From: Malonomonas rubra DSM 5091
GTDB lineage: Bacteria; Desulfobacterota; Desulfuromonadia; Desulfuromonadales; Geopsychrobacteraceae
Assembly (NCBI RefSeq): GCF_900142125.1
Contig: NZ_FQZT01000002.1
Coordinates: forward strand, 124,001-188,000
DNA: 64,000 nt
Reading direction: 5' to 3'
The notes beneath the pieces are model-generated. The model made no database searches. It had not been told where the DNA came from and saw nothing but the letters and a program-made list of their open reading frames with translations. Below, in pieces: positions 1 through 8,291 of the stretch (positions within the stretch are counted from its first letter, which is position 1; each line of letters opens with the position of its first letter). The translations under genes were made by a program, and so were the position numbers.

Positions 1-198
1 CAGGTTTACCGTAAGTTGAAAGGGCACAGCTCCACCGAATTCATCCCGGTTATTGCTGTGACAACAATAATCGGTGAGGAGGGTGAACCTCTCCGAAGCA
101 AGATAGAAAAGCTCGGTTTCAACGGCCTTCTGCCCAAACCGTTCGATTTTGACAAACTGATAAAAGTGCTGCAAAAGAATCTGGAGATAGAGATATGA
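1..198 (+). CDS. Response regulator receiver domain, C-terminal fragment (5' end outside window)
   Basis: The frame is open from the window edge and ends at TGA 196-198. The visible 65 residues look like the end of a CheY-type receiver (REC) domain: a hydrophobic strand (IPVIAVTT) followed by GLLPKPFDFDKL, where the K-P is the conserved lysine and proline of the fold. The phosphorylated aspartate would lie upstream of the window. Its stop overlaps the start of the next gene (ATGA), so the two are probably co-translated and belong to one signalling operon. Whether the whole protein is a lone REC or the tail of a hybrid histidine kinase cannot be told from here. Confidence 0.8.
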   Translation, partial: QVYRKLKGHSSTEFIPVIAVTTIIGEEGEPLRSKIEKLGFNGLLPKPFDFDKLIKVLQKNLEIEI

Positions 199-1319
199 CA
201 AGCAACAACGATCTGGACGATCTCGTCCTGAGCAGTTCGCTGAGCGATATCCATAACGCAAAAATACTGATCGTCGACGACAATCCTTCCAATGTTGCTT
301 TGCTGGAAGCGGTACTGGAAGAAGATGAGTACGAAAACATCTACACCACGACAGATCCGTTTCAGGTTCTACCTCTGTACATGCGCCATCGCTTCGACCT
401 GATCTTGCTCGACATCCGTATGCCCGGCATGTCCGGAATCGAGGTGCTGGGGCAGTTTGCCGATATTATGCAGGAGGAATACCTTCCGATCATCGTTCTT
501 ACCGCACAGACCGATCAGGAAACCCGTCAGCAGGCGCTCTCCGCCGGGGCGAAGGATTTTCTCACCAAACCGTTCGAGGATTGGGAGGTCCTGCTGCGCA
601 TCCGCAACACCCTGCAGACCCGCCTCTACTACACACGTCAGGTTATCCGTGCGGACCTGCTGGAGAGCGAGGTTCGCGAACGGACCAATGAAATTCGCCG
701 GACACAATTCGAGATCGTCCGTCGCCTTGGCGCAGCCGGGGAACTTCGCGACAACGAAACCGGCGCCCATGTCCAGCGCATGAGCCACACCTGCAGCCTG
801 CTCGCTGCCAAGCGTGGGCTGGGGCAGGAGTTTTCTGAACTTCTACTGCACGCCAGTACCATGCATGATGTCGGTAAAATCGGCATCCCCGATGACATTC
901 TACTCAAACCGGGAAAACTGACTGATGATGAATGGGTCCTGATGCGCGAGCACCCACGAATCGGGGCGAGGATCATCGGCGACAACCCTTCAAAAGTCAT
1001 GCAGTTGGCACGGGAGACTGCTCTCTACCATCATGAAAAATGGGACGGAAGTGGCTACCCCAATGGAATATCTGGAGAACAGATACCGATTGCAGCACGT
1101 ATCGCCGCGGTCAGTGACGTTTTCGACGCACTCACATCAGAACGCCCCTACAAACATGCCTGGCCAGTTGAAAAAGCAGTCACCCTCCTTAAAGAGGAGT
1201 CCGGAAAACATTTCGAACCGGTCTCTGTCGATCTGTTCATCGACAACCTGCCAGAAATATTACAGATCAAAGATCGTTTCCTCGATCAGGAAACTTTTAA
1301 CAGTCCGGCACCGGCGTAA
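195..1319 (+). CDS. Response regulator with HD-GYP domain (cyclic di-GMP phosphodiesterase family)
   Basis: This 374-residue protein has an N-terminal REC domain (about 22-140) with acidic pocket D28/D29, likely phospho-acceptor D73 and conserved K125. A short linker leads to an HD-GYP domain (about 170-350). The metal-binding HD pair is H224-D225 in the run HDVGKIGIPD, and the diagnostic HHEKWDGSGYP motif is at 279-289. Proteins of this RpfG-like build hydrolyse cyclic di-GMP under control of a partner kinase. Key residues look intact, so activity is expected but not shown. It overlaps the preceding REC gene by 4 nt, which points to a shared phosphorelay. Confidence 0.93.
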   Translation: MTSNNDLDDLVLSSSLSDIHNAKILIVDDNPSNVALLEAVLEEDEYENIYTTTDPFQVLPLYMRHRFDLILLDIRMPGMSGIEVLGQFADIMQEEYLPIIVLTAQTDQETRQQALSAGAKDFLTKPFEDWEVLLRIRNTLQTRLYYTRQVIRADLLESEVRERTNEIRRTQFEIVRRLGAAGELRDNETGAHVQRMSHTCSLLAAKRGLGQEFSELLLHASTMHDVGKIGIPDDILLKPGKLTDDEWVLMREHPRIGARIIGDNPSKVMQLARETALYHHEKWDGSGYPNGISGEQIPIAARIAAVSDVFDALTSERPYKHAWPVEKAVTLLKEESGKHFEPVSVDLFIDNLPEILQIKDRFLDQETFNSPAPA

Positions 1320-1402
1320 ACTTTCTCCTATTCCGGCCTTGCTGTCGCAGCGGTTCTCCCCTATGATCAGCAGCGACTTTTAACTGACGGAAAGGCAATA
1401 TC

Positions 1403-1861
1403 ATGGCGACCAAGCTGGATGAGGCATTGGCTCTCGGCGCAAAGGATCCGAAAGCACAACCACTCTATTACGATCTGTTTCTGAACTCACTCTTCTTCAT
1501 TCCTGTCATCGAAGAAAAAACTGCAGAGAATGATGAAACAAAAAATGATGTGAATGAAGATGACGGCTCGCTACCGCTGCTGGTACAGGCGAACGGCAAT
1601 GAATACCTGATGCTGTTCGACACCATAAAGCGGCTACAGGATTGGGCGGACGATTCAGTGAAATACGCCGCACTGCCCGGTCATGCCGTCACTGAGATGT
1701 CTCTTCCGAATCTTTACTGGGCTTTGAACTATGGAACCGAGCATCAGAAGATGTTCGAGCCGAAAGAGATCGCCTGGCTTAAAGAAATCGTCCGCCAGAC
1801 CAAGGACGCAAGCGAAGAGCAGGAAAAGCAGGAAGAACCGAACCAACAGGACACAGAATGA
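1403..1861 (+). CDS. SseB N-terminal domain-like protein
   Basis: A soluble acidic protein of 152 residues. It opens with a helix (LDEALALGAKDP) followed by YYDLFLNSLFFIPV, then a polar linker, then SLPLLVQANGNEYLMLFDTIKRLQDW. This pattern resembles the SseB N-terminal domain family, in which a short protein reads as 'x-L-ALxG-P ... FY..LL.S..FVP'. The C-terminus is a charged Glu/Gln-rich tail. No enzymatic motif is visible and the family has no firm molecular role in this setting. The stop overlaps the start of the MBL-fold gene (ATGA), so the two are translationally coupled. The preceding GGAAAGG (about 1389-1395) serves as ribosome-binding site. Confidence 0.6.
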   Translation: MATKLDEALALGAKDPKAQPLYYDLFLNSLFFIPVIEEKTAENDETKNDVNEDDGSLPLLVQANGNEYLMLFDTIKRLQDWADDSVKYAALPGHAVTEMSLPNLYWALNYGTEHQKMFEPKEIAWLKEIVRQTKDASEEQEKQEEPNQQDTE

Positions 1862-2748
1862 TCACTGACAAGCTGACCTGTATCGAGCTTGACCAAACGC
1901 AACTGGAGGGTTTCCGTAAATTCATCAGCTGCTGGTTGTATCAGGACAGCTCGCTTAACTTCATCGTCGATCCAGGTCCGCTCTCAACCATTCCGGTTCT
2001 GCTGACAAAGCTACAACAACTCGAGGTCAAGCAGCTCGATTACGTCTTGCTGACTCACATTCATATTGACCATGCCGGTGGCGCCGGTGAACTGCTGAAA
2101 CATTATCCTGAGGCAAAGGTGATCTGCCATCCACAGGGGATCAAACACATGGTGGCGCCTGAGAAACTCTGGCTCGGTTCGCAGAAAGTACTCGGCCAGC
2201 TGGCTGAGGCTTACGGTGAAATCATTCCGGTTCCGGAGAACATGATCAGTTACCAGGAGCAGATCGGCAACACCGGTATCCGCACTTACCAGACGCCGGG
2301 ACATGCCCAGCACCACTGCTGTTTCCAGCTAGACAACTTGCTGTTCGGTGGTGAAGTGATCGGGGTCCACTATCCGCTGAAAGATGGTATCTACATGCGC
2401 CCGGCGACACCGCCGAAATTCATTCTTGAAGTCGCCCTCGAATCGATCGAAAAGATGATTGCCCTCGCACCGCGCTATCTGGTAATTGCTCATTTCGGCC
2501 TGGTTGAGCCAGCCCTGGATTACTTGCAGATCGGCAAACAGCAACTGAAGCTGTGGGTAAATGGAGTTTCCCAGCACCTCGATTTACCTAGAGACGAATT
2601 CCGCTCGGCGATGACTGAATGGTTGCGAAAGAACGATCCGAACTACGGACTGATCGATCAACTGGAGGATGATATTCAGGCGCGGGAAAACTATTTTCTC
2701 GACAACTCGCTGCGCGGCATGCGCGAGTACGCAGAAAGTCTGGGTTAG
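1858..2748 (+). CDS. MBL-fold metallo-hydrolase
   Basis: A 296-residue metallo-beta-lactamase-fold protein. The metal-binding signature [10 protein letters not shown] lies at 66-75 (HxHxDH at 67-72), and a further metal ligand lies in the TPGHAQHH run near 145-150. A conserved GGE follows in the second half, as in glyoxalase II-like and ribonuclease Z-like hydrolases. The C-terminal 90 residues are helical and charged. Substrate cannot be deduced; the build resembles generic cytosolic MBL hydrolases. It is translationally coupled to the SseB-like gene and converges on a DUF454 gene, overlapping its 3' end by 4 nt. Confidence 0.88.
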   Translation: MITDKLTCIELDQTQLEGFRKFISCWLYQDSSLNFIVDPGPLSTIPVLLTKLQQLEVKQLDYVLLTHIHIDHAGGAGELLKHYPEAKVICHPQGIKHMVAPEKLWLGSQKVLGQLAEAYGEIIPVPENMISYQEQIGNTGIRTYQTPGHAQHHCCFQLDNLLFGGEVIGVHYPLKDGIYMRPATPPKFILEVALESIEKMIALAPRYLVIAHFGLVEPALDYLQIGKQQLKLWVNGVSQHLDLPRDEFRSAMTEWLRKNDPNYGLIDQLEDDIQARENYFLDNSLRGMREYAESLG

Positions 2749-3167
2749 CCCTCTTCCCCTTCAGCCAAGGGCAGACGCAGCAGGTAGATCGTCACGCAGA
2801 GGGCGATGCCGATCAGCATCATCTTCACCCAGAGAACCGACAACAGGAAGAACACCGACACCAGCACAGAAAGCCAGATGGTGCTGATGGCGACTATCTT
2901 GGCACGTAACGGGACCCCTTGGCCGCCGATATAGCTGCGCACCACAGGTCCGAGCTGCGGATGCTCCAGCAGCCAGCCATGAAACCGCTCAGAACTCCGG
3001 GCAAAACAGGCTGCCGCAAGGAGCAGCAGTGGTACTGTTGGCAGCAGTGGCAGAAACATCCCCAGCACAGCCAAAGCAACACTCAAGAAACCGATGATCA
3101 ACAACGCCACACGCAAGGCTTTATTTTGACTCAGTGGCAACTGTTCATTACTCATTAATTCTGCCAT
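2745..3167 (-). CDS. DUF454 (YbaN-like) inner-membrane protein
   Basis: A 140-residue membrane protein with a polar N-terminus, a hydrophobic hairpin (about 18-52) holding [20 protein letters not shown], a conserved [16 protein letters not shown] segment, and two closely spaced membrane segments near the C-terminus. The LP.LPT.PF/LLLA.. pattern followed by CF.RSS..FH.WL is the hallmark of the DUF454/YbaN family. No biochemical function is established for the family. Its 3' end overlaps the convergent MBL gene by 4 nt. The start is divergent from the unknown gene at 3289, with about 120 bp between. Confidence 0.85.
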   Translation of the reverse strand: MAELMSNEQLPLSQNKALRVALLIIGFLSVALAVLGMFLPLLPTVPLLLLAAACFARSSERFHGWLLEHPQLGPVVRSYIGGQGVPLRAKIVAISTIWLSVLVSVFFLLSVLWVKMMLIGIALCVTIYLLRLPLAEGEEG

Positions 3168-3197
3168 TACACATCTTAATTAGCCTATATTTCAACC

Positions 3198-3249
3198 CTT
3201 TACGTCTTGCGCTAAAAAATGATGTCACTTATAGTTAAATAACGTAAAG
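3198..3249. repeat. 8-bp perfect inverted repeat flanking a promoter
   Basis: CTTTACGT at 3198-3205 is matched by its exact reverse complement ACGTAAAG at 3242-3249. The pair brackets the promoter-like elements at 3207-3235, so it could be a looped or bipartite operator. A purely chance repeat is possible. Confidence 0.35.
3207..3235 (+). promoter_or_regulatory. Predicted sigma-70-type promoter for the gene at 3289
   Basis: A -35-like TTGCGC (3207-3212) and a -10 TATAGT (3230-3235) are separated by exactly 17 bp. The element lies 54 bp before the GTG start at 3289. The -35 is a weak match and the -10 a good one. It sits between the arms of the CTTTACGT inverted repeat. Confidence 0.5.
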
Positions 3250-3288
3250 AAAGATTTCATTTAACTGGAAACGACAAAGGTCTTGGTT

Positions 3289-3642
3289 GTGCGCATCAAT
3301 TCAACCAATATTCCGACTCAGGTCAGCAGGTCTCAATCTACTTCACCAAACAGTAAATCTGCCGACCAGATTCCGGAACGACAGCAGGCGCTGCGTGAGG
3401 AGAGCTACCAGCGCAATGCATCGACCTCGGCACCGATTATCGATGCCGAATATGTCGAATTCTATACCCCTTCACCCAAAAACTTTGCCCAGGAACGACA
3501 AACCCTCGACAGTCGAATCGAAGTGGAAACATCCGGTGAGCAGTATCAGGCCCGGGCGACCAGTAGTGGCAAAACAGGGCCGTACCAGATGCAGAACCAT
3601 CAGGCTCCGCCCCCCGGAACCTTTATCGACACTTTCGCTTAA
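3289..3642 (+). CDS. Uncharacterised small polar protein
   Basis: I do not recognise this 117-residue protein. GTG at 3289 is preferred over the in-frame TTG at 3283, because the AAAGG at 3276-3280 sits 8 nt before the GTG but only 2 nt before the TTG. The product has no membrane segment or signal peptide. The first half is rich in Ser, Asn, Gln and Arg and looks disordered. A central IIDAEYVEFYTP stretch could be structured, and the C-terminus ends in PPPGTFIDTFA. It has its own promoter-like sequence and stands alone between a divergent DUF454 gene and a convergent uracil-DNA glycosylase, ending 7 nt before the latter's stop. A short secretion-apparatus or surface-related role is possible but unsupported. 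Confidence 0.65.
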   Translation: MRINSTNIPTQVSRSQSTSPNSKSADQIPERQQALREESYQRNASTSAPIIDAEYVEFYTPSPKNFAQERQTLDSRIEVETSGEQYQARATSSGKTGPYQMQNHQAPPPGTFIDTFA

Positions 3643-3649
3643 ACCTGTA

Positions 3650-4369
3650 TCAGTCCCGCAACTTCGTCATCACCTGTTTCATATCTTCCCAGACTTCACG
3701 CTTTCCGGCCGGGTTACGCAACAAATACGCCGGGTGAAACGTTGGCATGAGAGGAATCCCCTGATACTCATGCCAGTTACCACGCAATTTCCCCACCGGA
3801 ACTTTGCTCTGCAACAGGGTCTGGGCAGCAAAACGTCCCAAAGCGACGATGATGCGTGGCTTGATCGAAGCCAACTGCTTTTTCAGGAAAGGCTCGCAGG
3901 CTGCGATTTCATCCGGTTGCGGATCGCGGTTACTCGGTGGCCGGCACTTGATGACATTACAGATGTACACATCGCGACGGCTCAAATGCATGGCGAACAG
4001 AATTTTATCGAGCAGTCGCCCCGCCTCGCCAACAAAGGGATACCCCTTGATATCCTCTTCCCGCCCCGGCGCTTCGCCGACCAAAACCAGATCCGCCTGC
4101 GGATTGCCGACACCGAAAACAATATTCTGTCGGCCTGCGGACAGACCGCAACGCTGACAATCGGCGAGGCCCGCTTGCAGTTCTTCCAGGGTTTCAGGCC
4201 GACAGGGGGCCTTAGGTTCAGGGTGTGCAGGATCGGGAAGTGAACAGATCGGCAGATCTTCCTCGGCGACCTGCGGTACCGCTTCAAATCCCCACGCCTG
4301 CAAATCTTCCAACAGTGCACGCCCTTGGGAGATTGCTTCGCAGGTTTCGTGATATAATTTATCAGGCAT
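3650..4369 (-). CDS. Family 4 uracil-DNA glycosylase (4Fe-4S)
   Basis: Removes uracil from DNA to begin base-excision repair. From the ATG at 4369 the product is 239 residues. The first 55 are a proline-rich extension; the core follows with [10 protein letters not shown] (C71, C74), the active-site block [10 protein letters not shown] (97-106), [13 protein letters not shown] (C142) and C158. Together these give the four cysteines expected for the iron-sulfur cluster of family 4 enzymes. The HPAYLLRN motif near the C-terminus supplies the second catalytic loop. In-frame sequence extends upstream to 4474, but those codons encode an unlikely hydrophobic stretch overlapping the next gene's leader, so the internal ATG is chosen. 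Confidence 0.92.
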   Translation of the reverse strand: MPDKLYHETCEAISQGRALLEDLQAWGFEAVPQVAEEDLPICSLPDPAHPEPKAPCRPETLEELQAGLADCQRCGLSAGRQNIVFGVGNPQADLVLVGEAPGREEDIKGYPFVGEAGRLLDKILFAMHLSRRDVYICNVIKCRPPSNRDPQPDEIAACEPFLKKQLASIKPRIIVALGRFAAQTLLQSKVPVGKLRGNWHEYQGIPLMPTFHPAYLLRNPAGKREVWEDMKQVMTKLRD

Positions 4370-4422
4370 AACTTGAACCTGCTTGTCTGCTGTTGATAGC
4401 AACAGCTGAATTGAGAAATAAA

Positions 4423-5331
4423 ATGCGCATTCTGCTTTTAGTATTAACTCTCTGCATCCTTCCGGCCGATGCATTCGCCTGGGGAGTCGGTGTCCATCTT
4501 AGCCTTGGCTCCTGCATCCTGGAGGCAAACAGCATGCTTCCAGCTGCACTGGCCAACCTGCTGACAGCCTATCCCCTTGACTACCTTTATGGCTGTGTCG
4601 CGGCTGACATCACTTTGGGGAAAAAATTCACCCACTACCTCGACCATTGCCACAACTGGCGTGTCGGCAACCAGATTCTCGAGCATGCCCGAAAAGAAGG
4701 CCCGGAAGCCGAGGCCTGTGCCTATGGCTACCTGTCACACCTGGCAGCCGATACCGTGGCTCATAACTACTACGTACCGTTGAAACTGTCGACAACCTTC
4801 AACACAGTGCTGCATAACCACGCGTACTGGGAGGTCCGCGCCGAGTTCGGCATTGCCGACGATGTCTGGGAATTGGCGGAACAGCTGTCAAAGCGAGACA
4901 ACAGCAATCTTGACAACATGCTCAGCAGAACCGTGTCGAAAACTCTCTTCTCTTTCGGCACCAACAAACAGCTGTTCAACTCGATGATGCTGGTCAGCCG
5001 CCTGCAGCGCTGGCATAAAATACTGCGCACCGTGGCCAACCGCTCAAAGTTTCAGCTCGACGATACCGAGCACAGCGAATACCTGCTGATGGCGCTGGAA
5101 GCGATCAGTGGCATCCTCAGCGATCCGGAAAGCCCCTACTGGAACGCGGATCCAACCGGTGACCGGGCGCTCGCGGCGGCGAAGCAGATCCGCAAAAACA
5201 TGAATATGCTCTGGCTCGACGGCAAACTCCTGCCGGAAGATTCCGACCTGATCATCGAGGATCTGCGAACCCGCTTCAAGCTGGGCATCACCAATCCCGA
5301 TGAGCTGTTACCTCTGCTTACTGTTGCTTAG
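4423..5331 (+). CDS. Zinc-dependent phospholipase C-like exported protein
   Basis: A 302-residue protein with a clear signal peptide: [19 protein letters not shown], with likely cleavage after Ala-Phe-Ala, leaving mature W-G at the N-terminus. A tryptophan at the mature N-terminus is also typical of bacterial zinc phospholipases C. Spaced histidines and aspartates follow: [23 protein letters not shown] and [19 protein letters not shown], in keeping with the trinuclear zinc site of the PF00882 fold. ATG 4423 is chosen because it starts exactly at the signal peptide. Similar proteins in Geobacter-like bacteria are uncharacterised, so lipase activity is inference. Its 3' end overlaps convergent coaBC by 14 bp. 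Confidence 0.8.
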   Translation: MRILLLVLTLCILPADAFAWGVGVHLSLGSCILEANSMLPAALANLLTAYPLDYLYGCVAADITLGKKFTHYLDHCHNWRVGNQILEHARKEGPEAEACAYGYLSHLAADTVAHNYYVPLKLSTTFNTVLHNHAYWEVRAEFGIADDVWELAEQLSKRDNSNLDNMLSRTVSKTLFSFGTNKQLFNSMMLVSRLQRWHKILRTVANRSKFQLDDTEHSEYLLMALEAISGILSDPESPYWNADPTGDRALAAAKQIRKNMNMLWLDGKLLPEDSDLIIEDLRTRFKLGITNPDELLPLLTVA

Positions 5332-6520
5332 CCTTCCAGAGTTTCTCCACCTGGTCGAGCAGACGTAAGGCAACCTGTTCTTTTTTCATCAGCTCCAGCT
5401 CGTCGACACGGCCATCGGCAAACAGAAAACGTACGATATTGGTATCGACATCAAAGCCGGCGCCTTCTGCACTGACATCGTTGGCAACGATCATATCGAG
5501 ATTCTTCTTCTGCAGCTTCTCCGCAGCGTGAGCCAACAGTCGCTCGGTTTCGGCAGCAAAACCAATCAGTATTCGTTCGCCCTTCTGTGCCCCCAGTTCG
5601 GCCAGGATATCGGGGTTTTTCTCCAGTCGAAGCACCAACTCGTCTTCTTTTTTCTTCAGCTTGTTGGCGCCTCGTTCTGCCGGACGATAATCGGCAACAG
5701 CCGCGGCCTTTATCACCACATCGGTCGCGGTAAAATTATTCAGCACTGCAGAGCGCATCTCTTCCGCGGAACTGACCGGCACACACTTGACACCATCCGG
5801 CACCTGCAAGCTGGTTGGACCGGTCACCAGGGTCACCGTCGCACCCCGCTTCGCCGCTGCTTCGGCAATCGCGTAACCCATTTTTCCGGAGGAATAGTTG
5901 GTGATGTAACGCACCGGATCGACTTCTTCACGCGTCGGCCCGGCAGTCACCAGTATGCGACAACCCTGCAGATCGTTCGGCAACAAAACAGAAGCAGCAA
6001 CCGAGAGAATATCTTCCGGAGCGGGCATTTTCCCCTTGCCTTCCCAGCCGCAGGCAAGTGCCCCGCAGGCGGGTTCCATGACGTGATAACCAGCATCAAG
6101 CAATCTTTTTTCGTTCTGCTTGTAGAGCGGGTTCGTGTACATATTGCTGTTCATCGCCGGCACAGCCAGCACCGGGGCCTTGGTCGCCATGACACTGGTG
6201 GTAAGCAGGTCATCCGCCAGGCCGTTGGCAATCTTGCCGATCAGGTTGGCAGTCGCCGGCGCCAGCAGGAACAGGTCAGCCCGGTCAGCCAGGGAAATGT
6301 GACCGATCTCCTGTTCCTGGTAGAGGTTGAACAGATCAGTATGTACCGGGTTACCGGAGAGGGTCTGAAATGTCAGCGGAGTAACGAACTGCTGCGCGTT
6401 TTTCGTCATGATGACGTGCACGGTCGCACCAGCCTTGGTCAGCAGGCGTAATAACTCCACCGCTTTGTATACGGCGATACCGCCGCTGACACCCAGAATA
6501 ACTGTTTTTCCCTGCAGCAT
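5318..6520 (-). CDS. coaBC: Bifunctional phosphopantothenoylcysteine decarboxylase / phosphopantothenate-cysteine ligase
   Basis: Two steps of coenzyme A synthesis: ligation of cysteine to 4'-phosphopantothenate (CoaB) and FMN-dependent decarboxylation (CoaC). The N-terminal half is the flavoprotein with [11 protein letters not shown], the substrate-recognition PAMNSNMY motif and the substrate-clamp cysteine segment [15 protein letters not shown]. The C-terminal half is CoaB with [24 protein letters not shown] and the [11 protein letters not shown] motif of the CTP site. Length (about 400) is normal for the fusion. Two adjacent ATG codons exist; the second (6520) is 6 nt from an AGGGG ribosome-binding site and is preferred. 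An MBL hydrolase gene lies 9 bp upstream in the same direction. Confidence 0.97.
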   Translation of the reverse strand: MLQGKTVILGVSGGIAVYKAVELLRLLTKAGATVHVIMTKNAQQFVTPLTFQTLSGNPVHTDLFNLYQEQEIGHISLADRADLFLLAPATANLIGKIANGLADDLLTTSVMATKAPVLAVPAMNSNMYTNPLYKQNEKRLLDAGYHVMEPACGALACGWEGKGKMPAPEDILSVAASVLLPNDLQGCRILVTAGPTREEVDPVRYITNYSSGKMGYAIAEAAAKRGATVTLVTGPTSLQVPDGVKCVPVSSAEEMRSAVLNNFTATDVVIKAAAVADYRPAERGANKLKKKEDELVLRLEKNPDILAELGAQKGERILIGFAAETERLLAHAAEKLQKKNLDMIVANDVSAEGAGFDVDTNIVRFLFADGRVDELELMKKEQVALRLLDQVEKLWKAKQQ

Positions 6521-6529
6521 CATTTTCCC

Positions 6530-7150
6530 CTAAGACAAAAACGGATTGTAAACTTTTTCCCGGCCGATGCTGGTTGACGGGCCGTGTCCCGGATGCACGG
6601 CGGTGCCGTCAGGAAGAGGTAACAGCTTTGTGCGGATGCTCTGAATCAGCTGTTCATGATTACCGCCCGGCAGATCGGTGCGACCGATCGACCCGGCAAA
6701 CAAAGTATCGCCGACAATCAACTGATCATCCACCAGCAAACAGATACCGCCCGAAGTATGCCCCGGGGTGTGCAACACTTTCAGTTCCAGCTCACCGACA
6801 TGGACAATATCACCATCGACCAGCAGCTTGTCCGGTTGCGGCGACAGCTCGGTCGGCAGTCCGTAAATCCCGGCATGCTGCGCCGCCATGCCGAGCAGGT
6901 CTTTGTCAGCTTCGTGTAGCAGAAGTTCAACACCGGTCGCTTCCAGCAATCGCTTATTACCGCCAACATGATCGAAATGGCCGTGAGTGTTGATCACCAT
7001 CTGCAACTGAAGGTTGTGCTTCTGCAGACGATCAAGGATCCGATCTGCATCGCCGCCCGGATCGATAACGACGGCTTTGCGCGTTTTTTCACAGCCGACA
7101 ATATAGCAATTGACCTGTAGCGGTCCAGTTTCGAGGCTATCGAGAATCAT
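6530..7150 (-). CDS. MBL-fold metallo-hydrolase (glyoxalase II-like)
   Basis: A compact 206-residue hydrolase with the full metal-ligand set: [10 protein letters not shown] (HxHxDH), HTPGHTSGG, a [17 protein letters not shown] block and a final [13 protein letters not shown]. This order is that of the short glyoxalase II-like MBL proteins common in deltaproteobacteria and clostridia. It lacks the long C-terminal glutathione-binding domain of true GloB, so the natural thioester or other substrate is unknown. Its start overlaps the stop of the YhaM-like gene (ATGA), and coaBC follows after 9 bp, suggesting a three-gene transcript. Confidence 0.9.
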   Translation of the reverse strand: MILDSLETGPLQVNCYIVGCEKTRKAVVIDPGGDADRILDRLQKHNLQLQMVINTHGHFDHVGGNKRLLEATGVELLLHEADKDLLGMAAQHAGIYGLPTELSPQPDKLLVDGDIVHVGELELKVLHTPGHTSGGICLLVDDQLIVGDTLFAGSIGRTDLPGGNHEQLIQSIRTKLLPLPDGTAVHPGHGPSTSIGREKVYNPFLS

Positions 7151-8283
7151 GACTCATTTCCCTTATCGGAAAAGGCTGAAAACAGATCGAGGTTTTTCTC
7201 TTTCAGCTGTTCGCCCAATGTCGCACCAAGCGGTTTATTGAAATCTTTTTTTGCCGGTCTCGCCGGTCTTTCCGCTTTCGGCATCGGCGGCGGTGGAGCA
7301 ACAGGCTGCACAGCGTCAGCTTGTCGAGTCTCCTCGCGCTCGCCTTTGTAGAAATACTGGTCGTAAAGACGATGATACGCTGTCCAGTTGCTTTCACGGT
7401 TCGGCTCTTTGTCGATGTGCGCCTGGATACCGTTGATCTTGGAATCGAGGTCATCGATGAAACTGAGGACCACCGCCTCGATAAATTTCGGCCGCTTCGG
7501 CGAACCGAACTCATACTGGCCGTGATGTGACAGCAGCAGGTGTTTCAGCAACACAGCCAGCTTCGGCGGAAAACCATCGATCCGGCGAACCCGGTCTTCG
7601 ACCATCTGCACCCCGATAATGATGTGGCCAAGCAGCTTACCTTCATCAGTGTAATCGAAGGACCGCTGGTAGGAAAGCTCCTCGACCTTGCCGACATCGT
7701 GCAGCAAAGCCCCTGCGATCAGCAGGTCGCGATTGACTTGTGGGTAGCGCTTCGCCATGTCAGAGGCCAAAGCCGATACTGCCAGCGAGTGTTCCAGCAA
7801 GCCGCCGAGATAAACGTGATGCATCCCCTTGGCGGCCGGGGCCTGGCTGTAGCGGGGATAAAATTCCGGATCGTCGAAAAAGGAGCGCAGCAGTGCCTCG
7901 ATGTGCGGATCGACCAGTGAGTCGAGCAGTTCGTCAAGTTCCTGCCGCATCTCTTTTGGGTCACGCTCTGAAACTGGTAGAAAATCAGCCAGATCAACCA
8001 GCGAATCATCAACCTTGCGCAAATCCTGCACAACGATCTGCATCTTCCCCAGGTAGACGCTCGCCTTGGCGATCACCTGAATGAAATCATCCTTTTCGAA
8101 ATAGGAACCGAGCTGATCGACCCGGTCCCAGACCCGGCCCTCCACCTCGCCGGTTCGGTCCATCAGTTTCAGGGTCATATACGGCTTGCCGTTTTTCGCC
8201 ATCGCGGTAATTTTATCCCGCACCAGGAAAACTGACTCAAGTTGATCCCGTTCGCGGATCTGATCTACGTATATCTGCTTCAA
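7147..8283 (-). CDS. YhaM-like 3'-5' exonuclease: OB-fold plus HD domain
   Basis: A 378-residue protein. An N-terminal OB-fold (about 10-95; VFLVRDKITAMAKNGKPYMTLKLMDRTG) binds nucleic acid. An HD phosphohydrolase domain follows with metal ligands in LLIAGALLHDVGKVEEL and a downstream HHG. This is the build of YhaM/CBF1, which trims single-stranded RNA or DNA from the 3' end. The extra C-terminal 60 residues are proline-rich (VAPPPPMPKAERPARPAKK) and look disordered. It is translationally coupled with the MBL hydrolase gene. An exonuclease role is by family analogy. Confidence 0.87.
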   Translation of the reverse strand: MKQIYVDQIRERDQLESVFLVRDKITAMAKNGKPYMTLKLMDRTGEVEGRVWDRVDQLGSYFEKDDFIQVIAKASVYLGKMQIVVQDLRKVDDSLVDLADFLPVSERDPKEMRQELDELLDSLVDPHIEALLRSFFDDPEFYPRYSQAPAAKGMHHVYLGGLLEHSLAVSALASDMAKRYPQVNRDLLIAGALLHDVGKVEELSYQRSFDYTDEGKLLGHIIIGVQMVEDRVRRIDGFPPKLAVLLKHLLLSHHGQYEFGSPKRPKFIEAVVLSFIDDLDSKINGIQAHIDKEPNRESNWTAYHRLYDQYFYKGEREETRQADAVQPVAPPPPMPKAERPARPAKKDFNKPLGATLGEQLKEKNLDLFSAFSDKGNES

Positions 8284-8291
8284 ATTATCCT

